DNA of 64,000 bases, taken from contig JAMFSK010000200.1 in NCBI GenBank assembly GCA_026225235.1, forward strand, positions 1-64,000, given 5' to 3'. Numbering within the stretch: position 1 is the first letter of the stretch; each line of letters starts with the position of its first letter. The position numbers and the translations under genes were made by a program. The DNA is from Burkholderiales bacterium (GTDB lineage: Bacteria; Pseudomonadota; Gammaproteobacteria; Burkholderiales; Burkholderiaceae). Below are positions 53,484 to 62,214 of the stretch, piece after piece. The notes under the pieces were generated by a model. That model was not told where the DNA came from and did no database searches. It saw only the letters and a program-made list of their open reading frames with translations.

Positions 53484-54794
53484 ATGTCGCAGGCTAAACG
53501 TCGACTCAACCTCAACGTCGGGATCAATCCGACCGGTTATCTACCCGCTTCCTGGAAATATCGCACCGGCAGCCGGCACGATATAGCCGACCCGCAGCAC
53601 TATTTTCGCCTGGCCAGACTTGCCCACCGCGGCGTGTTCGATGCGGTGTTCGTCTCCGACATGCCGCTGCTGCGCCTCGGTGAAGATTCGCGGCCATCGC
53701 AGATCATCGATCCACTGATCCTCGCGACCGCCATCACTTCACAGGTGCCCGATATCGGCTTCGTCGCGACCGTGTCGTCGACCTTCAATTCGCCGTTCAA
53801 TCTGGCCCGTCGCGCGCAGTCGGTCGACATCATGTCGGGCGGCAGGCTCGCGATCAACATCGTGTCGAACTTCGTGCCGGATGTCGCGGCTAATTTCGGC
53901 AAGGAGCCCCTGCCGCCGCGCGAGATCCGCTATCCGCGCGCCAATGAATTTCTTGACGTGGCCAAGAAGCTCTGGGCGAGCTGGGACCCGCGTCGCGAGG
54001 GTGAAGTCCCCGAGGATCAGTTCTGGGACCCCTCTTCGGCACATACGATCGATCATGAGGGTGAGTACTTTTACGTCAAGGGGCCACTCAACGTTCCCCG
54101 GGGTCCACAGGGCTATCCGGTCATTGCTCAGGCGGGTGCCTCGGAAGGTGGCATTGATCTCGCGGCACGGCATGGCGAAATGCTCTATGCGAACGTTCTT
54201 TCCCGTGAAGCCGGCCACGCCCTGGGCAGGAAAGTCCGGGACCGCGCCGTGTCTTTTGGGCGCGACCCCTCGGGCATTCGCATCGTGCCCGGTCTGGTCG
54301 CCATCATCGGCGAAACCCGAGAAGAAGCCTTGCGCAAACACGATCTTTTTAGTGGCGCGGGTTCCGAAGAAGCTTTGCTAGCCCGCTTCGTGAAGACCCA
54401 TGGCATTGATCCGTCCGGCTTCAATCCCGACGCGGTGCTCGAGGCTGAGCACTTTGTGCCGGACCAGAACCGGATCCAGGCCGTCGGTTTCACGCAGGGC
54501 CTCGTGGATCTGCTCACTCACGAAAGGTTGACGGCCCGCGAAGTCGTGCGGCGTTCCGAAGGGAATCACAGACTTGTGCTCGGGACCGCGGAAGAAGTCG
54601 CCGATCAGATCATCGACCTGTGGGCGGATGGTTCGGTTGACGGCTATACGCTTCAACCACCCCGGGCGCCCGACGATATCGAGGAATTCGTCGACAAGGT
54701 GATACCGATCTTGCAGGACCGCGGCGTCTATCCGCGTGCCTACGAAGAGGGTTCGACCTTGCGTGACCGCTACGCGCTTCCCTATCCGGACTGA
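53484..54794 (+). CDS. DszA/NtaA-family FMN-dependent monooxygenase
   Basis: 436 residues in the NtaA/SnaA/DszA branch of luciferase-like monooxygenases. Family segments: LNVGINPTGYLPASWKYRTG, HRGVFDAVFVSDMPLLRLGE, ARRAQSVDIMSGGRLAINIV, PQGYPVIAQAGASEGGIDLA and GTAEEVADQIIDLWADGSVD. DszA (about 450 residues) opens dibenzothiophene sulfone to a sulfinate; NtaA attacks nitrilotriacetate. It requires FMNH2 from a partner reductase not seen here. With the DszC-like and DszB-like genes it would complete a 4S-type sequence. Confidence 0.86.
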   Translation: MSQAKRRLNLNVGINPTGYLPASWKYRTGSRHDIADPQHYFRLARLAHRGVFDAVFVSDMPLLRLGEDSRPSQIIDPLILATAITSQVPDIGFVATVSSTFNSPFNLARRAQSVDIMSGGRLAINIVSNFVPDVAANFGKEPLPPREIRYPRANEFLDVAKKLWASWDPRREGEVPEDQFWDPSSAHTIDHEGEYFYVKGPLNVPRGPQGYPVIAQAGASEGGIDLAARHGEMLYANVLSREAGHALGRKVRDRAVSFGRDPSGIRIVPGLVAIIGETREEALRKHDLFSGAGSEEALLARFVKTHGIDPSGFNPDAVLEAEHFVPDQNRIQAVGFTQGLVDLLTHERLTAREVVRRSEGNHRLVLGTAEEVADQIIDLWADGSVDGYTLQPPRAPDDIEEFVDKVIPILQDRGVYPRAYEEGSTLRDRYALPYPD

Positions 54795-54817
54795 CGCTTC
54801 TCTCTGCCTCGCAGGAG

Positions 54818-54841
54818 GCCGGCGCCAGGTAGCGCGCCGGC
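54818..54841. terminator. GC-rich stem-loop between convergent genes
   Basis: Perfect 8-bp stem GCCGGCGC / GCGCCGGC with an 8-nt loop. It touches the SulP stop codon and lies 24 nt after the DszA-like stop. Confidence 0.55.
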
Positions 54842-56625
54842 TAGACGAGGTAGTAGAGCTTCTCCGTATGCTGTGCCGACAGACCCCAACCATCGCCGTG
54901 CTCACCGGTGTTGGCTTCGCCCAGTTCCGCATACGCGTATCGGACCGCGCGAAGCGTCGCCGAATAGTCCTCGTCCGCTTCGGGGAAAACGTTCGCATCG
55001 GGATACCACGCCGCAAAGCGTACGTTGTCGATGGCCACTAGGAAATCGGCACGCAGGCCGGCCAGCAACACGCTCAGCCCATCGCGCTGCGCTTCTTTCA
55101 GGAAGTGCTCGAGACGCTCGATACATACGACGTCAGGGTTGCGCACGCGCTTCAGGCGTAACACCAGGTAGCGCACCTGATGTTCGTGCGCACGCCGCCT
55201 GAGCATGGCGAAGTGGCGATCGAGTTCGGGCGCGGCACCGAAGAAAAACTCGCCTTCGAAATCCCAGACAGCGACGGCTGCACCAAACGGATCAGACGGC
55301 AGACGCTCGCGCACGACGCCCTCCGGACTTACCACGAGTTCATTGACCTTGAGCCTGGCGGCACGCGGCACGAACAAGAGGATCGACAGCACCACGCCGA
55401 TCAGAATCGAAAACTCGACGCCGATCAGCAACGCCGCCAGTGCGGTGATGATCGTGAGGCCCGCATCGTATTTCGATGCGCGCAAGGTGTAGCGAATCCG
55501 CTCCACGTCGAGCAGTCTCATCGCAGTGACGAGCAACAGCCCTGCGAGCGCCGCCTTCGGGATATAGCGTGTGAGCGGAGCTAGCGCGAGAATGGCCAGG
55601 GCAACGGCGATCGATGTCGCTACGCCCGAAAACCGCGTGGCTGCACCCGCCTGGTAATTGATCGCCGAACGGGACAACGAACCCGAACCCGGCAGACAAC
55701 GAAAGAATCCGCCGACCAGGTTTGCGACTCCCTCGGCCAGACATTGACGGTTGTAGTCGAGCGGCTGGCGAGTGTGATGCGCGATCGATTTTGCAATCGA
55801 CAATGCCTCGAGCAGACCGAGAAACGCAATCGCCACCGCACTCGACGACAACTGGCCGATCCAGCTCCAGTGAATCTCGGGGATGTGCGGCGACGGCAAG
55901 CCCGCCTTGAGTGCGCCGATCACGGCCACCGCCGTGGCGCCCCCCGCCGCGGGGCGCGACCACCCGGCTGCGTAAGCCGCCGCGGCCACCAGCAGCAAGA
56001 CCACGAACATGTCGAGTTGCGGCAGCCGATAACGCCGCACGGCTCGACGCAGGAGCACGGCCAGCACGACCGAGGCCACCGAGATGGCGACCGCCTTGGG
56101 GTTGACCGGGTCGCCATGCACCAGCGTCAGCCACAGGCGATACAGCACATGCTGGTGGCCTGTGCCCTTCTCCCTGACGCCGATCGCATTGCCGAGTTGC
56201 CCGATCGCCAGCAGCACCGCGGCGCCCGCCATGAAGCCGAGAATGACCGACTCGGAGATGTATCGCGTCAAGTCACCGAGCTTGAACACAGCAATGCCGA
56301 TCTGGACGATGCCGACCATCACCCCGAGCAGAAACATCGCTTCATAGATGTCAGAACTCGCGTTGGGATCGATAAAGGCCAGCGCGCTGAAAACGACCAG
56401 CGAGATCGCGCTGGTCGGTCCGTTGATCAGATGCGAGGAGGAGCCGAGCAGCGACGCCACCAGCGTCACGATCACGGCCGAGTAGAGGCCGAAGCGCGGA
56501 TCCACCCCCGCGATCAGCGCATAGGCCATGCCCTGCGGCAACGAGATCGCCGCCACCGTAAGCCCGGCGAGCAGGTCGCGCCGGCCTTGGTTCCAGTCAT
56601 AGTCGAAGCTTCCCGCCAATGCCAT
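54841..56625 (-). CDS. SulP-family anion permease with STAS domain
   Basis: 594-residue inner-membrane transporter. The SulP signature region AISLPQGMAYALIAGVDPRF then GLYSAVIVTLVASLLGSSSH is near the N-terminus, with about 10-12 membrane segments to residue 425. A C-terminal STAS domain follows (VAVWDFEGEFFFGAAPELDR onwards). The family moves sulfate, bicarbonate or other anions. The start is 2 nt after the stop of a sulfate-binding protein gene and the operon encodes cysteine-sulfur enzymes, so sulfate is the most likely substrate. Last gene of the encapsulin operon. Confidence 0.92.
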   Translation of the reverse strand: MALAGSFDYDWNQGRRDLLAGLTVAAISLPQGMAYALIAGVDPRFGLYSAVIVTLVASLLGSSSHLINGPTSAISLVVFSALAFIDPNASSDIYEAMFLLGVMVGIVQIGIAVFKLGDLTRYISESVILGFMAGAAVLLAIGQLGNAIGVREKGTGHQHVLYRLWLTLVHGDPVNPKAVAISVASVVLAVLLRRAVRRYRLPQLDMFVVLLLVAAAAYAAGWSRPAAGGATAVAVIGALKAGLPSPHIPEIHWSWIGQLSSSAVAIAFLGLLEALSIAKSIAHHTRQPLDYNRQCLAEGVANLVGGFFRCLPGSGSLSRSAINYQAGAATRFSGVATSIAVALAILALAPLTRYIPKAALAGLLLVTAMRLLDVERIRYTLRASKYDAGLTIITALAALLIGVEFSILIGVVLSILLFVPRAARLKVNELVVSPEGVVRERLPSDPFGAAVAVWDFEGEFFFGAAPELDRHFAMLRRRAHEHQVRYLVLRLKRVRNPDVVCIERLEHFLKEAQRDGLSVLLAGLRADFLVAIDNVRFAAWYPDANVFPEADEDYSATLRAVRYAYAELGEANTGEHGDGWGLSAQHTEKLYYLV

Positions 56626-56627
56626 GT

Positions 56628-57659
56628 CTATCCTTTTTTATCGGGTCCCGCGATCGTATCGACGATGCCGTTATCATCGAAGAACGTTCGGTTGGCGTCT
56701 TCCCAGTCCTTGGCGATCGCGGTAATGGGGAACAGTTTGAGCGGCGGCAAACGGCTGGCATAGGCCTGCGCGATCACTGGGTTGAAAGGCCGATAGCCGG
56801 ACTGCGCGATCGTGCGCTGGGCTCCATCGGTGAAGAGAAACTCGAGATAGGCGCGCGCATAGCGTTCAGTGCCATGACGCGCGACATTCGTATCGACCCA
56901 CGCGACGTAGGGCTCGGCGAGGATGCTGACGGGGGGATAGACGAGCTCGAGTTCGTCGCGCGCATCGGCGACCTCACGCAAGGCCTCGTTCTCCCAGCTC
57001 AGTTGCACATCACCCACCTTCTCGATCGAGAACGTGGTCGCCGCGCCGCGCGCACCCGCGTCGAGCCGGCTCGTATGCTGATAGAGCTCGCGCAGGTAGT
57101 CACGCGCTGCGGCGTCGCTGCCGCCACGCGTCGTGATAGCGCCCCAGGCCGCGAGTACGCTGAGTTTGCCGTTTCCCGAGGTCTTCGGGTCAGGCGTCAC
57201 GACCTCGACACCCGGAGCAACTAGGTCGGGCCAGTCGTGAATATGTTTGGGATTGCCCTTGCGAACCACGAACACGATCGTGGAGTAGTAGGGCTGCGAA
57301 TGATGTGGCAGCCGGTCTGCCCAGCCGTCGGCGATCAGTCCACGCTGACGCAGGGCGTCGATGTCGGAATAGAGGCCGAGCGTCACCACATCGGCAGCCT
57401 GCTCCCCTGAGATGACGTTGCGCGCCTGGCGCGACGACCCACCGTGCGACTGTTTGATCTCGAGATGGATGCCGCTTTCCTGCTGATAGGCGGCGATGAA
57501 TTGTGCGTTCAGGCTCAGGTATAGCTCACGCGTGGGATCGTATGAGACGTTGAGGATTTCGTGCTTCGCATCCCCTTGCACGTTCTTGGCGCCGATCAGC
57601 GCGATCGCAATCACGACCCCCGCCACGGCGGCGAGATTGAGCAACGGAATGCGCTTCAT
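56628..57659 (-). CDS. periplasmic sulfate-binding protein (Sbp/CysP-like)
   Basis: 343 residues from ATG 57659. A Sec-type hydrophobic leader ([18 protein letters not shown]) is followed by the sulfate-binding-protein hallmark [11 protein letters not shown] and the conserved [29 protein letters not shown] and [19 protein letters not shown] segments. It belongs to the class that serves CysTWA transporters, but none are here; a SulP permease follows at 2 nt instead. It either works with a CysTWA system elsewhere or cooperates with SulP in an unusual way. Confidence 0.92.
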   Translation of the reverse strand: MKRIPLLNLAAVAGVVIAIALIGAKNVQGDAKHEILNVSYDPTRELYLSLNAQFIAAYQQESGIHLEIKQSHGGSSRQARNVISGEQAADVVTLGLYSDIDALRQRGLIADGWADRLPHHSQPYYSTIVFVVRKGNPKHIHDWPDLVAPGVEVVTPDPKTSGNGKLSVLAAWGAITTRGGSDAAARDYLRELYQHTSRLDAGARGAATTFSIEKVGDVQLSWENEALREVADARDELELVYPPVSILAEPYVAWVDTNVARHGTERYARAYLEFLFTDGAQRTIAQSGYRPFNPVIAQAYASRLPPLKLFPITAIAKDWEDANRTFFDDNGIVDTIAGPDKKG

Positions 57660-57867
57660 GGGTTCTCCGACGGTGGCTCGATGCAGGCGCATACGCCTGC
57701 TTCCCGGCCGCCGACCAGCCCGGCGTGCCGGCGCCCATTGTCAAACCCTGCCAAGCCATCGTGGAACCAATTTCTTTTGCTATGCAAACACGTCGGGCAG
57801 CAAAGGCCGCAGCGCGAGCCGAGCGACCCTCGTACTCGCCGGGTCGCTCGCTGCCATGCTGCTGCCT

Positions 57868-59949
57868 CTAGCGATTCGCTAGCCGCCTGATTACGGCGAT
57901 GAAGCGATCAACTTCATCCGTCGTGTTGTAGAACGCAAGCGACGGACGGACCGTCGCTTCCACGCCGAAACGGCGCAGGATCGGCTGGGCGCAATGGTGC
58001 CCTGAGCGCACCGCGATACCCTGCTCGCTGAGCGCGCGCCCGACTTCCTCTGTCGTGTAGCCCTTCAGCACGAACGACAGCACACTCGCCTTGTCACTTG
58101 CAGTGCCGATCAGACGAACCCCGGCAATGGGCTTGAGCAGGCGCGTCGCATAGTCGAGCAACTCGTGCTCGTAGCGCGCAATGTTCTCGATGCCCACGCG
58201 TGTCACGTAGTCGAGTGCCGCACCGAGGCCGACGGCGTCGGCGATATTGCCGGTCCCCGCTTCGAAGCGATGCGGAGCGGGCTGGAACACGGTGCGTTCG
58301 AATGTCACGTCGGCGATCATGTTGCCCCCGCCTTGCCACGGCGGCATCGCATCGAGGATGGCGCGCTTGCCATAGACAACGCCAATGCCAGTCGGGCCGA
58401 AGATCTTGTGACCCGAGAAGACGAAGAAGTCCGCATCGATGGCCTGCACGTCGACTCGCATGTGCGAGACCGATTGTGCCCCGTCGACTACGGCGACGGC
58501 GCCCACCCGGTGTGCAAGATCGACAATTTCCTTGACCGGCACCACGGTTCCCAACGCATTCGAGACCTGCGTCACCGAGACAATTTTTGTCTTGTCGCTA
58601 AGCAGCCGCTGGTATTCCTCGAGCAGCACCTGACCGGAGTCGTCGACCGGAATTACCCGCAATGTGGCGCCCGTCTGCGACGCAAGCTGCTGCCACGGCA
58701 CGATATTGGCGTGATGCTCGAGATGCGAGACGATGATCTCGTCGCCGGCACCGACGTTCTGCACACCCCATGACTTCGCGATCAGATTGATCGCCTCAGT
58801 CGTGCCCCGCACGAAGATGATCTCGTCGGCCGACGATGCCCCGATAAAACGCTGCACCTTGCTGCGTGCACCTTCGTAAGCATCGGTCGCACGGCTCGCA
58901 AGCGCATGGGCGGCGCGATGGATATTCGAGTTTTCGTGCTGGTAGAAGTAAGCGAGACGATCGATCACCGACTGCGGTTTATGCGTGGTCGCGGCATTGT
59001 CGAACCAGACCAGCTGCTTGCCGTTGACGCGTTCCTGAAGGATCGGGAAGTCGCGCCGGATGGCGTTCACGTCGAACGGCGGATGGGCAGACTGAGCTGC
59101 ACTCGGGTGTGCCCCGTGGCCGAGTGAGTCGGTCGGTGCATGTGTCCCAGGCGCTTCGATGAAGTAGCGCTCCGACGTGTTGGCGGATGCGGGTCCCGAC
59201 TGCGTAGCGCCACGCGGCAGGCCGAACGGCAAACCGCCGCCGTAGTGCGAAGCGTTGCCCGGGCTCGTCTGGTCCACGCGTCCAATGCCCCCCGATACAT
59301 CGGTGGGCGACAGGAATGGCGAAAGGGACGCAAATTCCGCTGCGGGTACCGTGACCGGCCGCTCAACATCGGGACCCCGTGTCGAGGACGCGGCCAAATC
59401 GATGAAGTAGTAAGGCGATGCTCCGCTTGCCGGAGCGCCGGCGGCCTGCGCCTCAAGCGGGGCACGCGAGGCCGTTGCCTCGGGCACACCGAGTGCAACA
59501 CCCCCATAGCGGCTGTCCATAGCCGGCGCAACCGACACCACAGTGTCGGGCAAGCCGTTTTGAGCAGTGGCATGCGGCAACAACGAAGGCCCCCGATGGC
59601 CCAGTGACAGCACATGAGTCGGCGCAGACGGCGCGAGGTTGGCACCCGGTATCTTGCCTTGCGGAATCGACGCACCGGGCACACCTGTTCCCGTGCCGCC
59701 GGGTCCGGCCAGCGGAGAGCCCGGGGGCGCCGGATTGGTCGAGGCCGGCAACGCCGGTGCGGCGGCCGACAGCTCCGATGGCAGGCTGCCGCTCACACCT
59801 TGGCCGGGTCCGCTTGGGGGGTTACCCGGCAAGGCCGTGAAAAACGCATTGGCGAGACGCGCCAAGGTCTGAGGGTCAGGCAGTCCGGCAGGCAACGCAG
59901 GACTCGGCAGCCCATTGGCATCGAGTACGTTACTTGTAGGTGTCGACAT
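57868..59949 (-). CDS. family 2A encapsulin cargo: cysteine desulfurase with disordered targeting domain
   Basis: 693 residues from ATG 59949. Residues 291-693 are a complete SufS-type cysteine desulfurase: FDVNAIRRDFPILQERVNGK at the start, PLP Lys in VFSGHKIFGPTG and catalytic Cys in RSGHHCAQPILRR. It converts cysteine to alanine and enzyme persulfide. Residues 1-290 are Pro/Gly/Ala/Ser-rich and predicted disordered, as in known encapsulin-targeted desulfurases, but SufS itself (about 410 residues) lacks them. The leader has LARLANAFFTALPG at 29-42 and a twice-repeated YGG / YFI(D/E) module (148-184 and 236-265). Its start lies 20 nt inside the encapsulin shell gene, so the two are translationally coupled. 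Sbp and SulP genes follow. Confidence 0.95.
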   Translation of the reverse strand: MSTPTSNVLDANGLPSPALPAGLPDPQTLARLANAFFTALPGNPPSGPGQGVSGSLPSELSAAAPALPASTNPAPPGSPLAGPGGTGTGVPGASIPQGKIPGANLAPSAPTHVLSLGHRGPSLLPHATAQNGLPDTVVSVAPAMDSRYGGVALGVPEATASRAPLEAQAAGAPASGASPYYFIDLAASSTRGPDVERPVTVPAAEFASLSPFLSPTDVSGGIGRVDQTSPGNASHYGGGLPFGLPRGATQSGPASANTSERYFIEAPGTHAPTDSLGHGAHPSAAQSAHPPFDVNAIRRDFPILQERVNGKQLVWFDNAATTHKPQSVIDRLAYFYQHENSNIHRAAHALASRATDAYEGARSKVQRFIGASSADEIIFVRGTTEAINLIAKSWGVQNVGAGDEIIVSHLEHHANIVPWQQLASQTGATLRVIPVDDSGQVLLEEYQRLLSDKTKIVSVTQVSNALGTVVPVKEIVDLAHRVGAVAVVDGAQSVSHMRVDVQAIDADFFVFSGHKIFGPTGIGVVYGKRAILDAMPPWQGGGNMIADVTFERTVFQPAPHRFEAGTGNIADAVGLGAALDYVTRVGIENIARYEHELLDYATRLLKPIAGVRLIGTASDKASVLSFVLKGYTTEEVGRALSEQGIAVRSGHHCAQPILRRFGVEATVRPSLAFYNTTDEVDRFIAVIRRLANR

Positions 59950-60856
59950 AGTCGTGATACTTGCCAATTTCAACGTCATCGAGGACCGCTAGCGCATCAG
60001 GCGTATGTACGGCAAGCGAGCAGTACAACGACACCAGATACGAGGCGATTGCCTGATTGTTGATACCCATGAAACGCACCGACAAGCCGGGCCCTTGCTC
60101 ACCCGCTACGCCCGGCTGAAAGAGCCCGACTACGCCCTGCCGCTTGTCACCCACGCGCAGCAGCAGGATCTTGGTCTTGCCATCGTCGACCGGCACCTTG
60201 TCCGACGGGATCAAGGGAATGCCGCGCCAGGTCAGGAACTGCGAGCCGAACAGGCTAATCGTGGGCGGTGGCACGCCGCGCCGCGTGCACTCGCGGCCAA
60301 ACGCAGCGATCGCGCGCGGATGCGTCAGGAAAAACGCGGGTTCCTTCCACACCTTTGTCAGCAACTCATCGAGGTCGTCAGGCGTCGGTGCACCGGTCAA
60401 CGGGAAGACGCGCTGCTCGTCGGCAACGCTTGCCAGCAGCCCGTAGTCCGGGTTGTTGATCAGTTCGCTTTCCTGGTTTTCCTTGACCGTTTCGATCGTC
60501 AGGCGCAACTGCTCCTTGATCTGGTCATGCGGACTGCTGTACAGATCCGACACGCGCGTATGCACTTCGAGGATCGTGCTGACCGCGTTGAGGAAATACT
60601 CGCGTGGCTGTTCCTCGTAGGGAACGAAGGTGCTCGGCAACGGCCCTTCACTCTCGCGCTGCGTGCAGGCCACCCGGACTTCTTCCGGATTCTTGACCTG
60701 GTTGAGCCGATAGATACCCGCTTCGACCGGCACCCATTGCAGCAGATGCGTGAGCCAGCGCGGCGTAAGCGTCGCTAGCTGGGGGACGGTCTTGGTTGCG
60801 TTGGCTAACTGTCTGGCTGCGCTGTCGCCGAGTGCGGTGTGACCTTCTGACGCCAT
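59930..60856 (-). CDS. srpI: family 2A encapsulin nanocompartment shell protein (SrpI-like)
   Basis: 308 residues, the same size as cyanobacterial SrpI. The sequence is characteristic: RQLANATKTVPQLATLTPRW, LLQWVPVEAGIYRLN, HTRVSDLYSSPHDQIKEQLR, NPDYGLLASVADEQRV, APTPDDLDELLTKVWKEPAF, FFLTHPRAIAAFGREC, GIPLIPSDKVPVDDGKTK and SVRFMGINNQAIASYLV. It folds like the HK97 phage coat protein and assembles into an icosahedral cage of 60 subunits in studied homologues. Start supported by AGAGGGATAGGAC upstream. It is directly followed by its cysteine-desulfurase cargo gene. No phage genes are near, so it is not a prophage remnant. Confidence 0.97.
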   Translation of the reverse strand: MASEGHTALGDSAARQLANATKTVPQLATLTPRWLTHLLQWVPVEAGIYRLNQVKNPEEVRVACTQRESEGPLPSTFVPYEEQPREYFLNAVSTILEVHTRVSDLYSSPHDQIKEQLRLTIETVKENQESELINNPDYGLLASVADEQRVFPLTGAPTPDDLDELLTKVWKEPAFFLTHPRAIAAFGRECTRRGVPPPTISLFGSQFLTWRGIPLIPSDKVPVDDGKTKILLLRVGDKRQGVVGLFQPGVAGEQGPGLSVRFMGINNQAIASYLVSLYCSLAVHTPDALAVLDDVEIGKYHDYVDTYK

Positions 60857-61002
60857 GTCCTATCCCTCTGTATATGTGAAAAACGGGAAAGCTTATCTTC
60901 AGAAGGAATTATGAGGAGACGAAGGGGGTGCTTCAACATGCTATAGACAGCACCCGTCCATCGAGTGACCGGGTCCTTGCCTCCTTCAAGAAGTCCAGGT
61001 GA

Positions 61003-61260
61003 TTACCCGACGTTGGCCGCACCGTCTCCGGCCGCCTCCGCGAGCGAAGGCACAGTCGTGAGCAAATGCGAGATCGTCACGTCCAGGGCGCGCGCGAGCT
61101 TGTCGACCGTGACCACGGAGGCGATCACACTGCCCCGCTCGATTTCGCCGATATAGGAGCGATTCAGGCCGGCGTGTTCCGCCAGTTGTTCCTGTGACCA
61201 CTGACGCGCCTCGCGCAAGCTCCGCACGGAGCGGCCGAGGGAACGCACCAGCGTGGTCAT
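61003..61260 (-). CDS. small XRE-family DNA-binding regulator
   Basis: 85 residues, essentially one helix-turn-helix domain: VRSLREARQWSQEQLAEHAG then LNRSYIGEIERGSVIASVVT. The Q-Q-L and N-R-S-Y-I-G pattern is typical of Cro/C1-type proteins. The gene overlaps the stop of the serine acetyltransferase gene (ATGA) and is 146 nt upstream of the encapsulin gene. It probably autoregulates the operon or the shell/cargo part. A small C-terminal tail has no ligand domain, so the signal is unknown. Confidence 0.92.
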   Translation of the reverse strand: MTTLVRSLGRSVRSLREARQWSQEQLAEHAGLNRSYIGEIERGSVIASVVTVDKLARALDVTISHLLTTVPSLAEAAGDGAANVG

Positions 61261-62183
61261 GACAGCGCGACCGCGGCAGGAATCTTGTTGTCGTTGCGCG
61301 AGATCGCCTGGGTCACGTGGCCTCCGGCGGGCACATCGTCCGTCAGCCAGACATTGCCCCCGATCACCGCGCCGCGACCAAGCGTCACGCGGCCCAGCAC
61401 CGTCGCACCGGCATAGATGACCACGTCGTCCTCGACCACCGGATGCCGCGGCAGCCCCTTCTCGAGATGACCGGCAGCGTCACGTGGAAAGCGCTTGGCA
61501 CCGAGCGTGACCGCCTGATAGAGGCGCACGCGTGTGCCGATGACCGAGGTCTCGCCGATCACCACGCCCGTGCCATGGTCGATGAAGAAACTCGCGCCGA
61601 TCTGCGCACCAGGATGAATGTCGATACCCGTTTCCGCATGCGCGAGTTCTGACAAGACGCGCGCGAGAAGCGGTAGCCCGAGGCGATAGAGCTCGTGCGC
61701 GAAGCGGTGATGAATCATCGCGAGCACGCCCGGATAGCAGATCAGCACTTCGTCGACACTGCCGGCGGCCGGGTCGCCATGAAACGCGGCAAGCACGTCG
61801 CTATCGAGCAGGCGCCGGATCTCGGGCAGGCGCGCAGCGAAGCTGCGTACCGCCTCCGTCGCATCCGTGTGCAGCTGCGCGGCAGTCCTGTCGCCAAGCC
61901 GATGCTTGTAATTCAGTTCGAGGAGTGCCTGGGTATGCAGCAGATGCAAGGCCGTGTCGAGCGAGTGAGCGACGTACAGGTCTTCGCTATCCTGACGCAA
62001 CTCGGGCGGCCCGAGCCGCATCGGAAACAAGACTCCTTTGAGGGCCTCGACAATCTGCTTGAGCGCTTCGCGCGACGGCAGATCGCGGCCACCGGGCTCG
62101 AGCAGTCTGCGCTGGCTTTCTCGCCATTGGCGCCGAACCGCGCGCAACGACTGAACGATATCGTCCACTTCGAATACAGACAT
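61257..62183 (-). CDS. epsC: serine O-acetyltransferase (EpsC/SrpH type)
   Basis: 308 residues from ATG 62183. The N-terminal alpha-helical domain spans about 1-190. The left-handed beta-helix carries hexapeptide repeats and the catalytic His region GIDIHPGAQIGASFFIDHGT with GVVIGETSVIGTRV after it. The segment LGAKRFPRDAAGHLEKGLPR then HPVVEDDVVIYAGATVLGRV completes the acetyltransferase. It makes O-acetylserine, the acceptor for sulfide in cysteine synthesis. A serine acetyltransferase (SrpH) also accompanies SrpI in cyanobacteria. It starts 31 nt after the rhodanese stop and overlaps the XRE gene by 4 nt. Confidence 0.94.
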   Translation of the reverse strand: MSVFEVDDIVQSLRAVRRQWRESQRRLLEPGGRDLPSREALKQIVEALKGVLFPMRLGPPELRQDSEDLYVAHSLDTALHLLHTQALLELNYKHRLGDRTAAQLHTDATEAVRSFAARLPEIRRLLDSDVLAAFHGDPAAGSVDEVLICYPGVLAMIHHRFAHELYRLGLPLLARVLSELAHAETGIDIHPGAQIGASFFIDHGTGVVIGETSVIGTRVRLYQAVTLGAKRFPRDAAGHLEKGLPRHPVVEDDVVIYAGATVLGRVTLGRGAVIGGNVWLTDDVPAGGHVTQAISRNDNKIPAAVALS

Positions 62184-62214
62184 GTGCGAGATTTCCCTAG
62201 GGAACGGACGGCGG

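Noticed and set aside
55744-56763. 339-residue plus-strand frame opposite SulP
   Set aside because: His/Arg/Asp-rich mirror frame of a well-supported membrane protein gene.
59930-60856. phage capsid gene / prophage remnant
   Set aside because: The HK97-like fold could suggest a phage, but the sequence is SrpI-like, the neighbours are sulfur-metabolism genes, and no other phage genes are present.
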